Shown piece after piece: positions 1 to 5,126 of a stretch of 5,949 bases of DNA. The notes beneath the pieces were generated by a model, which made no database searches, was not told the DNA's origin, and saw only the letters and a list, made by a program, of their open reading frames with translations. A program made the position numbers and the translations under genes. This DNA comes from Candidatus Nomurabacteria bacterium (GTDB taxonomy: Bacteria; Patescibacteriota; Minisyncoccia; Phycocordibacterales; PALSA-1337): contig CALREM010000019.1 in assembly GCA_943355185.1 (NCBI GenBank), forward strand, positions 1-5,949, read 5' to 3'. Position 1 is the first letter of the stretch; each line of letters starts with the position of its first letter.

Positions 1-1
1 C

Positions 2-361
2 TCACTTCTTATCAAAGAAAGTGGTCTTGGTCTTCGTAAGCCTGTAACCAAGACAAAGCGCCCTATCGCCTCATTTATCCAACTCGGATTAGAGTCAAAG
101 CTTATTTCCTTGGAAGTCATCGAGCAACTTCGTCAGGCCAAGATTCCCCTCTATCTCTCCTTGGCAAAAGATCGTTTGGGTGCCCAAGTTTCCACTATTG
201 AAAAACATCAAACACCGTACATGCTCGTGATGGGTAAAAAAGAGGCCGTAGACAAGACGGTTATTGTCCGTGATACCGACACTCACTCCCAGGATATTGT
301 TCCTCTCGAAGAATTACCAAAATATATGAAAAAGATAGAGGCTCAATGGCTCAAAAAGTAA
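2..361 (+). CDS. hisS: Histidine--tRNA ligase, C-terminal anticodon-binding domain (5' end outside window)
   Basis: This is the last 119 codons of a class II aminoacyl-tRNA synthetase; the open frame runs in from the left edge and ends at TAA 359-361. The visible part looks like the HGTP anticodon-binding domain that follows the catalytic core of cytoplasmic HisRS. It shows an 'IQLGLESK' strand, 'SLEVIEQLRQAKIPLY', 'SLAKDRLGAQVSTIEKH', 'PYMLVMGKKEA' and 'VIVRDTDTHSQDIVPLEELP', the usual alternating alpha/beta pattern with the IP.Y.SL.KD and MG.KEA blocks. Known for the family: HisRS charges tRNA-His using ATP, and this domain contacts the anticodon stem-loop. The catalytic motifs lie outside the window. 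HisZ, the regulatory paralogue, is unlikely because it normally lacks this domain. The TTG at 110 is an internal codon, not a start. A gap of 42 nt separates it from rpsU, which appears to have its own promoter. Confidence 0.88.
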   Translation, partial: SLLIKESGLGLRKPVTKTKRPIASFIQLGLESKLISLEVIEQLRQAKIPLYLSLAKDRLGAQVSTIEKHQTPYMLVMGKKEAVDKTVIVRDTDTHSQDIVPLEELPKYMKKIEAQWLKK

Positions 362-367
362 GGATAT

Positions 368-396
368 TTGCACTCTCACAGCTTCCATGCTATTCT
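368..396 (+). promoter_or_regulatory. Putative sigma-70-type promoter of rpsU with extended -10
   Basis: A -35-like TTGCAC (368-373) is followed by a 17-nt spacer and an extended -10, TGC TATTCT (388-396). The hexamer matches TATAAT at four of six positions and the TG dinucleotide adds support. Only 7 nt lie between the -10 and the rpsU ATG at 404, so the predicted transcript would begin at or next to the start codon. Called from sequence pattern only. Confidence 0.5.
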
Positions 397-403
397 TTTG
401 GGC

Positions 404-643
404 ATGATAAACGTAGAAATCACCCGTAATGCGGGAGAAAATAGTCTGAGTCTTATTCGCCGATTTAGCCGCAAAGTACAGAGTTCTGGTGTTATTCCTC
501 GCGTCCGCAGCCTCCGCTTCAATGGACGCGTCCAGTCACGCTTCAAGGTCAAACAGCGTGCTCTCAAACTCATGAATCGCCGCAATGAGATCACTCTCCT
601 CATCAAACTCGGCAAGGCCCAGGCAAAACCAGAACGAAGATAA
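404..643 (+). CDS. rpsU: Small ribosomal subunit protein bS21
   Basis: A 79-residue, strongly basic protein. It follows the bS21 pattern: short N-terminal strand 'INVEITRN', then 'GENSLSLIRRFSRKVQSSGVI' matching the family block of an acidic turn followed by L.RRF.RKV..SG, then a long Arg/Lys-rich helical tail. bS21 sits on the 30S platform near the 3' end of 16S rRNA and takes part in initiation. ATG 404 is preferred over the in-frame TTG at 368. It places the conserved strand at the N-terminus, whereas the extra 12 residues from TTG (His-rich, then hydrophobic) do not resemble bS21. The predicted promoter also leaves almost no leader before 404. No Shine-Dalgarno sequence precedes this ATG (the bases are TTTTGGGC). 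TAA 641-643 is followed 10 nt later by ybeY, so the two are probably co-transcribed. Confidence 0.9.
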   Translation: MINVEITRNAGENSLSLIRRFSRKVQSSGVIPRVRSLRFNGRVQSRFKVKQRALKLMNRRNEITLLIKLGKAQAKPERR

Positions 644-645
644 TC

Positions 646-650
646 GAGGT
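646..650 (+). promoter_or_regulatory. Ribosome binding site of ybeY
   Basis: GAGGT lies between the rpsU stop codon and ATG 654, with a short 3-nt spacer. It supports ATG 654 over the in-frame ATG at 585, which lies inside rpsU. It is the only well-placed Shine-Dalgarno sequence seen before a gene in this window, and it serves an operon-internal gene. Confidence 0.6.
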
Positions 651-653
651 AGC

Positions 654-1037
654 ATGTCTCAAAACTGTATAGTTTCAAATAAAACACGGAACGTAATTCC
701 TTTCGTGCCTTTTGAAGCAATTAAAAATGAAGTTTTGGGAACAGACTATGTCCTTTCCGTAGCAATTGTGACTCCAGTAGAAATTCAAAAACTTAACCTA
801 ACTTATCGTAATATCAACAAACCGACAGATATTCTCAGTTTTCCTTTATCAGAAAAGGAAGGAGAAATTTACATTTGTATCAGCGAAACAAAAAAAGAGG
901 CAGTCAAATTTGACCGTTCATATGAGAATTTCCTAGCCTTTATCTTTATCCACGGATGTGTTCATTTGAAAGGATACGACCATGGGGGTACAATGGAGGG
1001 TATAGAGGAAAAAATTCGTAACAAATTCAAAGTATAA
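654..1037 (+). CDS. ybeY: Endoribonuclease YbeY (rRNA maturation / ribosome quality control)
   Basis: A 127-residue UPF0054-family protein. The hallmark zinc site is complete: HGCVHLKGYDH at residues 100-110 gives the H-x3-H-x5-H triad (H100, H104, H110). Upstream are YR (51-52) and 'PTDILSFPL' (57-65), matching the family 'P.TDVLSFP' block, and 'GEIYIC' (70-75), equivalent to the usual GDI.I strand. Known for the family: a metal-dependent single-strand RNase involved in 16S rRNA 3'-end maturation and 70S quality control. It is slightly short; many homologues have 140-160 residues, and the trimming is at both termini. It lies 10 nt after rpsU, which suits a shared role in the small subunit. 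Its GC content is about 35% by hand count over 661-1020, clearly lower than the roughly 47-50% of samples from rpsU and ftsZ. The final codons run into the heptad palindrome that starts at 1031. Confidence 0.9.
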   Translation: MSQNCIVSNKTRNVIPFVPFEAIKNEVLGTDYVLSVAIVTPVEIQKLNLTYRNINKPTDILSFPLSEKEGEIYICISETKKEAVKFDRSYENFLAFIFIHGCVHLKGYDHGGTMEGIEEKIRNKFKV

Positions 1038-1090
1038 GGTATGAAGTATGATGCATGAAGCTTCATACATCATACTTTATACTTCATACC
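1031..1090 (+). repeat. 60-nt gapless palindrome made of degenerate 7-nt units (GTATGAA-like)
   Basis: Arms 1031-1060 and 1061-1090 are reverse complements at 25 of 30 positions with no loop, centred on AAGCTT. Every mismatch is a transition, and two of the five would be G-U pairs in RNA. Each arm reads as successive heptads: AAGTATA, AGGTATG, AAGTATG, ATGCATG on the left, and the matching CATACAT, CATACTT, TATACTT, CATACCT on the right. An alternative register pairs 1038-1060 with 1061-1090, giving one mismatch and one looped-out heptad. The element overlaps the last two sense codons and stop of ybeY and ends 8 nt before ftsA. No T-run follows, so a classic intrinsic terminator is unlikely. 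The right arm contains TATACT (1079-1084), a good -10 hexamer that could start ftsA transcription near 1091, though no -35 is evident. Confidence 0.85.
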
Positions 1091-1098
1091 TCCCCTTC

Positions 1099-2280
1099 AT
1101 GGCACGTTCTATTATTACAGGCATCGACGTTGGAACCTACTCAATCAAAGTAGTCATTGCAAACGCACGCGAAAAGACTGATCGTGGTCTTCCACGTATC
1201 ATGGCGGCCGTTATGAGTGAATCCAAAGGATTGCGTCACGGCTATATCACAAACGTCCAAGATGTCGCCGAAAGTATTCGTCGCGCTGTTGCTATCGCAG
1301 AAGAAAAAGCAGGGGTCAAAGTAAAAAAGGCATTTATCGGTGTTGGTGGTATTGGTCTCGCCAGTACTTCGGTTTCTAGCCTGATCATGACATCTCGAGC
1401 CGATGCCGAGATTAGCGCTCTCGATCTTTCCAAACTACGAGAACAATGTGAAAAAGATCTTCCCAAAGCCGACATCGCCAACCGCCGCATCATTTACGAT
1501 ATTCCTATTCAATACAAAATAGATGGTATTCCTGCACTTGGTCAACCTCTCGGACTGACCGGCAACAAAATAGAACAAAAGACCCTTTTTATTACCTGTC
1601 TCGATCATCATGTAGCCGACCTTATACAGGCAGTAAACCAAGCAGGCATCGAGGTTGAAGATGTCATGGCCGCCCCATTGGCCGCTTCTTTTGTAACACT
1701 GACTAAAGCTCAGAAAATCGCTGGCTGTATTCTTACAAACATAGGCGCGGAAACAGTTTCAGTTGCCGTATTCGAAGATAATATCTCTACTTCTCTGGAA
1801 GTATTCCCTATTGGTTCAACTGACATTACAAATGATATTGCACTCGGTCTGAAAGTTCCCCTCGAGGAAGCAGAGCAAATAAAGATCGGTGCGATCACTG
1901 GCAGTTCATATCCTCGCAAGAAACTAGATGAAATCATTGCGGCTCGTATGTCTGATATTTTTGAATTAATTGAAACACACCTGAAAAAGATCGGTCGTAA
2001 TGGACTACTCCCCGCAGGCATCATGCTTACTGGTGGAGGTTCGAGTCTGAATTCTGTTGATCTGATGGCAAAAACTGCCCTAAAAATTCCTTCACGTATT
2101 GGCTCTATTAATACTGACACAACGAAATCATCACCGAAAGATGCTGTATGGGCCGTAGCATATGGTCTTACCGTCTGGGGCATCCACGCCGAAGAAGGCC
2201 CTGAAATCGATACATCGACTGAATTTCTCAAGCATAGTTGGAAAACTGCTGTACGCTGGTTCAAGCAATTTTTGCCATAA
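1099..2280 (+). CDS. ftsA: Cell division protein FtsA (actin-like membrane tether for FtsZ)
   Basis: A 393-residue protein with the actin/Hsp70 nucleotide-fold motifs in order. Phosphate-1 is 'GIDVGTYSIKVVI' (8-20). A 1C/SHS2-type insertion spans roughly 84-165. Phosphate-2 is 'ILTNIGAETVSVAVF' (211-225) and the adenosine loop is 'GIMLTGGGSSL' (307-317). 'AAPLAAS' (191-197) is a further family block. The C-terminus, 'WKTAVRWFKQFLP' (381-393), is amphipathic with Trp, Phe and Lys/Arg faces, as expected of the membrane-targeting helix. Known role: FtsA polymerises at the membrane, binds the FtsZ C-terminal peptide and recruits the divisome. Oddity: N214 occupies the position of the usual phosphate-2 Asp. 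ATG 1099 is chosen because MARSIITGIDVG aligns with family N-termini; the in-frame ATG at 1048 would translate the palindrome. No Shine-Dalgarno sequence is visible. It is followed after 89 nt by ftsZ, the classical order. Confidence 0.93.
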   Translation: MARSIITGIDVGTYSIKVVIANAREKTDRGLPRIMAAVMSESKGLRHGYITNVQDVAESIRRAVAIAEEKAGVKVKKAFIGVGGIGLASTSVSSLIMTSRADAEISALDLSKLREQCEKDLPKADIANRRIIYDIPIQYKIDGIPALGQPLGLTGNKIEQKTLFITCLDHHVADLIQAVNQAGIEVEDVMAAPLAASFVTLTKAQKIAGCILTNIGAETVSVAVFEDNISTSLEVFPIGSTDITNDIALGLKVPLEEAEQIKIGAITGSSYPRKKLDEIIAARMSDIFELIETHLKKIGRNGLLPAGIMLTGGGSSLNSVDLMAKTALKIPSRIGSINTDTTKSSPKDAVWAVAYGLTVWGIHAEEGPEIDTSTEFLKHSWKTAVRWFKQFLP

Positions 2281-2311
2281 CAAAGAAGGAGGCTTATAGG
2301 CATTCCCTCAC

Positions 2312-2339
2312 CACAATCCTGTTGCTCACGCAACTTGTG
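2312..2339 (+). other. Bulged inverted repeat in the ftsA-ftsZ gap
   Basis: CACAA (2312-2316) pairs with TTGTG (2335-2339), and GTTGC (2321-2325) pairs with GCAAC (2330-2334) around the tetraloop TCAC. A 4-nt bulge, TCCT, sits on the 5' arm. This gives 5+5 bp and overlaps the -35-like element of the predicted ftsZ promoter. There is no downstream T-tract, so a regulatory or RNA-processing hairpin is more plausible than a terminator. The rest of the gap holds an orphan GAAGGAGG (2285-2292) with no canonical start codon at normal spacing. Confidence 0.5.
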
Positions 2340-2362
2340 CCCATTATTTCGTATGATAATAT
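2335..2362 (+). promoter_or_regulatory. Putative ftsZ promoter with extended -10
   Basis: A weak -35-like TTGTGC (2335-2340) is followed by a 16-nt spacer and TGA TAATAT (2354-2362). Exactly 7 nt separate the -10 from the ftsZ ATG at 2370, the same spacing as at rpsU, predicting a leaderless ftsZ mRNA. The overlapping hexamers TATGAT (2352-2357) and GATAAT (2355-2360) are alternatives and shift the start by only a few bases. Confidence 0.5.
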
Positions 2363-2369
2363 ACAGCCT

Positions 2370-3602
2370 ATGCCAAACATCACTCCTGACATCGAAGCAT
2401 TTGCCCGCATTAAAGTCCTTGGTGTTGGTGGCTCCGGCGGCAATGCGGTAAACCACATGATCAGTAACAAGGTCAAAGGTGTTGACTTTATTGCGATCAA
2501 TACTGACTCTCAAGATCTCCACCGCTCTCTGGCAAAAAAACGTATTCACATTGGTAAAAATATCACCCGAGGTCTTGGTACTGGTATGAATCCTGACCTT
2601 GGCCGTCGTTCTGTTGAAGAAAGCAAGGACGAACTCCAAGAAGCCGTAAAGGGTGCAGACATGGTATTTGTGGCTGGTGGACTCGGTGGTGGAACAGGTA
2701 GTGGCGCAAGTCCTCAGGTTGCTCGTACCGCAAAAGAACTCGGCTGTCTCACCGTTGCAGTTGTTACCAAGCCTTTCTATTTCGAAGGACGCCAGCGTGT
2801 TCGCATTGCCGAAGCAGCCCTCGAAGATCTCCGCAAAGAGGTAGACGCTATCATCGTCATACCAAACGACAAACTTCTTTCATCTATCAGCAAAGAAACA
2901 ACTGTCAAAAATGCTTTTGCGGTTTGTGATGAGATACTCCGCCAAGCTGTTGAAGGTATTTCAGATCTTATTACTACACCAGGTATCATCAACATCGACT
3001 TTGCCGACATCCGTACAGTTATGGAAAATGCAGGCCCAGCACTGATGGGTATAGGCTCTGCCTCTGGCGAAAACCGCGCGATCGAAGCTGCGAAAGCCGC
3101 TATCAATTCCCCACTTCTCGATGTTTCTATTGCGGGTGCAAAAGGTGTACTCTTCTCAATTGCCGGTGGTGAAGATCTCACGATGTTCGAAATCCAAGAT
3201 GCCGCCAAGATCATCACCGAATCTATCGACCCTGAAGCGAAAATAATTTTTGGAACAGTCCGCGACGACAAGCTAAAGAAAAACGAAGTCAAAATTACCG
3301 TTATCGCCACTGGTTTCCCTGAAGGCCAACTCCCGACACAACAAAAGTCAGCTCCAATGCAATCAATGGAACAGCCTCAAGTTGCTGAGCCAGGTATTCT
3401 CTCTTTTATGAAAGGTGGCTCAAACGAAAAAGGTAAGATTTTCCACCCAACGCCAGAACCTCGCAAAGATCGCGAAGCTCTCGCCTCCGAAAAAATCACT
3501 GATGTCAAAAAAGATCGTGATGCGAAGGTTCCTCCTCCAGCAGATGACGATGACGATTGGGGTGCGATTCCGGCGTTTCTCCGTAGAAGTAGATTGAAGT
3601 AG
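2370..3602 (+). CDS. ftsZ: Cell division protein FtsZ (tubulin-like GTPase)
   Basis: A 410-residue protein that forms the Z-ring. The GTP-binding half has 'IKVLGVGGSGGNAVNHMI' (14-31), 'AINTDSQ' (42-48) and the tubulin signature GGGTGSG (106-112). The T7 synergy loop 'NIDFADIRTVM' (208-218) carries the two aspartates (D210, D213) that drive GTP hydrolysis in the neighbouring subunit. The C-terminal domain ends near residue 316 (VIATGF). A linker of about 75 residues rich in Pro, Lys and Asp follows. The conserved C-terminal peptide 'WGAIPAFLRRSRLK' (397-410) matches the IPAFLR motif that binds FtsA, with an extra basic tail. ATG 2370 is chosen because M-P-N-ITPDIEAFARIKVLG matches usual N-termini and fits the promoter; the in-frame ATG at 2238 lies inside ftsA. 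It ends in TAG and trxB begins 26 nt later. Confidence 0.97.
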   Translation: MPNITPDIEAFARIKVLGVGGSGGNAVNHMISNKVKGVDFIAINTDSQDLHRSLAKKRIHIGKNITRGLGTGMNPDLGRRSVEESKDELQEAVKGADMVFVAGGLGGGTGSGASPQVARTAKELGCLTVAVVTKPFYFEGRQRVRIAEAALEDLRKEVDAIIVIPNDKLLSSISKETTVKNAFAVCDEILRQAVEGISDLITTPGIINIDFADIRTVMENAGPALMGIGSASGENRAIEAAKAAINSPLLDVSIAGAKGVLFSIAGGEDLTMFEIQDAAKIITESIDPEAKIIFGTVRDDKLKKNEVKITVIATGFPEGQLPTQQKSAPMQSMEQPQVAEPGILSFMKGGSNEKGKIFHPTPEPRKDREALASEKITDVKKDRDAKVPPPADDDDDWGAIPAFLRRSRLK

Positions 3603-3628
3603 AAAAAGTTGATACAATCAACTCTACT
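3598..3628 (+). other. Bulged inverted repeat filling the ftsZ-trxB gap
   Basis: AGTTGAT (3607-3613) and ATCAACT (3617-3623) form a perfect 7-bp inverted repeat around ACA. AGTAG (3598-3602, overlapping the ftsZ stop) and CTACT (3624-3628) add 5 bp outside it, leaving a 4-nt bulge AAAA on the 5' arm. The structure occupies the whole gap and ends on the base before the trxB ATG. It has no T-tract. The inner repeat covers the predicted trxB -10, so it could be a protein operator as well as an RNA hairpin. Confidence 0.6.
3610..3618 (+). promoter_or_regulatory. Putative extended -10 of the trxB-like gene
   Basis: TGA TACAAT (3610-3618) matches TATAAT at five of six positions and has the extended TG. 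The ATG at 3629 follows 10 nt after the hexamer, predicting a leader of only 3-4 nt. TTGAAG (3594-3599) is -35-like, but a 13-nt spacer is too short for it to be convincing. Confidence 0.45.
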
Positions 3629-4549
3629 ATGATTTACGATCTTGCAATTATCGGTGGCGGACCAGGCGGTGCAGCAGCGGGTGTATATGCTTCACGTAAG
3701 CGTCTTAAAACTATTTTCATAACCAAAGATTGGCTCGGCCAGAGCAATGTATCCGAAAAGATCGAGAACTGGGTGGGCACCGTCGCTCTATCTGGCTTAG
3801 AACTCTCTCAAAGCCTCGAGAAACACGTCAAAGCCTATGCAGCAGACATGATCGATTTCAAAGAAGGTGAACTCTGCACAGAGGTTGAGAAAAAAGAAGA
3901 TCATTTTGTAATTTCAACAGAAAAAGGTTCATACGAGGCTCGAACCATTCTCATTTCCAGTGGCAGTCGCAGACGTACCCTCGATGTTCCCGGTGCAGTC
4001 GAATACGACAATAAGGGTCTCACCTATTGTGCAACCTGTGATGGTCCTTTATATTCCGATCAAGATGTTGTCGTCGTTGGTGGCGGCAATGCTGGTTTCG
4101 AGAGTGCTGCGCAACTTTTGGCATACTGCAAAAGTGTGACCCTTCTCAGTCGCAGTGATTTCAAAGCAGATCCGGGTACCGTTGAAAAAGTTCTACAGAA
4201 TCCAAAAATGAAAGCGATTGCCAATGCTATTCCAAAAGCCGTAAAAGGTGACAAATTTGTAAGCTCTTTCGTCTATACCAATTCAACTTCTAATACTGAC
4301 ATTGAACTTCCAGTGACTGGCGTATTTGTCGAGGTTGGATCAACCCCTAATACTGACTTTGTTGCAGATCTGGTACAGCGAGACAAATACAACCACATCG
4401 TTGTTGATCCACGAACCCAAATGACCTCTATAGCCGGTATTTGGGCTGCAGGCGACGCTACTGACGGTTTGTATCATCAGAACAACATTGCAGCCGGAGA
4501 TGCTGTAAAAGCTGTTGAGGACATCTACCTGTATATTCATACAAAATAG
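3629..4549 (+). CDS. trxB: Thioredoxin reductase-like FAD/NAD(P)-dependent disulfide oxidoreductase
   Basis: A 306-residue protein, the usual length for low-molecular-weight thioredoxin reductases (about 310). The FAD dinucleotide fold is 'IIGGGPGGAAAG' (7-18). The redox-active pair is C134-A-T-C137 in 'YCATCDG'. A second Rossmann fold begins 'VVVVGGGNAGFESA' (147-160), and the C-terminal FAD motif is 'GIWAAGDATDG' (270-280). Known reaction: electrons pass from NAD(P)H through FAD to the CxxC and on to thioredoxin or a related small thiol protein in the cytoplasm. Oddity: the segment after the second Rossmann strand reads 'VTLLSRSDFKA' (170-180) where NADPH-dependent enzymes have HRRxxxR, so donor preference may be NADH or something else. 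No thioredoxin gene is in the window. ATG 3629 starts right at the FAD-binding strand, and no Shine-Dalgarno sequence is present. A ferredoxin-linked or AhpF-like reductase is an alternative; the family is secure, the exact partner is not. Confidence 0.85.
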   Translation: MIYDLAIIGGGPGGAAAGVYASRKRLKTIFITKDWLGQSNVSEKIENWVGTVALSGLELSQSLEKHVKAYAADMIDFKEGELCTEVEKKEDHFVISTEKGSYEARTILISSGSRRRTLDVPGAVEYDNKGLTYCATCDGPLYSDQDVVVVGGGNAGFESAAQLLAYCKSVTLLSRSDFKADPGTVEKVLQNPKMKAIANAIPKAVKGDKFVSSFVYTNSTSNTDIELPVTGVFVEVGSTPNTDFVADLVQRDKYNHIVVDPRTQMTSIAGIWAAGDATDGLYHQNNIAAGDAVKAVEDIYLYIHTK

Positions 4550-4573
4550 CAGACTGACCCACTTTAAGGTGCG

Positions 4574-5092
4574 CTAAGTGCACATCCCCCACAATCCCTT
4601 CTTAGCAGCTTTGGTTTTCTTTTCCAGAGATTTGAATTCTTTCTGAAATGAATACGGTTTGCCGTAGGTGTACTCACGAGCATAGCCTTCTGTGAGTAAT
4701 TTCTCATTGATAAAGAGTCCGTCTTCACGATAGACGTAGGCAAGATAGCGACCGTATTTATCCAAGACTTCTCGTTTCGGATTTAACACCAAGAAAATAC
4801 TCTGATTACTAAGCAACTCTTTTGTATGTTTAGAAGCCTCTGGTCCAAAACATTCTACGCCACGACGAGGGTCTACAGTTTCAGGTGTATTTATTCCTAA
4901 AAGTCGTACAGTGATAACCCTGCGATTCACCTTAACCCTGATAGTATCTCCATCCATAACTTCGGTAACTTGATACGACGTCCGAGGTTCGATATTTACT
5001 GTGTTCGCTTTTTGAGTAGCGAAGTACCACAGGGCTCCAATACCTACACAGACAACCAAACACACCACAACAATCCAAGTTCTTTTATTCAT
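4574..5092 (-). CDS. Membrane-anchored thermonuclease (SNase)-like protein
   Basis: A 172-residue protein. The N-terminus has MNKR followed by a hydrophobic helix (about 6-25) with no lipobox, so it is probably a signal anchor that places the domain outside the membrane. The OB-fold SNase domain spans about 38-170. 'VMDGDTIRV' (45-53) holds acidic D47 and D49. 'VRLLGINTPET' (62-72) holds R63 and E71. 'DKYGRYLAYVY' (111-121) holds R115. These match the Arg-Glu-Arg catalytic set of staphylococcal nuclease (R35, E43, R87), so the active site looks intact. N68 sits where the calcium ligand Asp40 is in the staphylococcal enzyme. Family role: calcium-dependent cleavage of DNA and RNA, plausibly scavenging or surface nucleic-acid turnover (inference). 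It is convergent with trxB, 24 nt apart with no clear terminator, and lies 49 nt downstream of the membrane gene. ATG 5092 is the only start that keeps the whole anchor; an upstream in-frame stop follows closely. Confidence 0.85.
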   Translation of the reverse strand: MNKRTWIVVVCLVVCVGIGALWYFATQKANTVNIEPRTSYQVTEVMDGDTIRVKVNRRVITVRLLGINTPETVDPRRGVECFGPEASKHTKELLSNQSIFLVLNPKREVLDKYGRYLAYVYREDGLFINEKLLTEGYAREYTYGKPYSFQKEFKSLEKKTKAAKKGLWGMCT

Positions 5093-5126
5093 GAGAAGCG
5101 GCAGGCTCCATCACTCTTTCGCACAT

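Noticed and set aside
376..720. 114-codon minus-strand frame opposite rpsU and the start of ybeY
   Set aside because: Its Arg/Leu-rich sequence mirrors the basic bS21 codons; both sense genes are secure.
1031..1090. Intrinsic terminator of ybeY or a CRISPR-like repeat
   Set aside because: The strong hairpin has no following T-run on either strand, and there are no unique spacers between the heptads.
1710..2639. 309-codon open frame on the minus strand across ftsA and ftsZ
   Set aside because: It is antisense to two strongly supported genes, has no recognisable motifs, and its openness follows from codon choice in the sense genes.
2777..3310. 177-codon minus-strand frame inside ftsZ
   Set aside because: Antisense shadow rich in Ser, Ala and Ile, with no start signal or family resemblance.
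4560..4583. Possible bidirectional terminator between trxB and the thermonuclease gene
   Set aside because: Only CACTT/AAGTG (5 bp, 11-nt loop) or GTGC/GCAC (4 bp) can form, with no T-tract on either strand.
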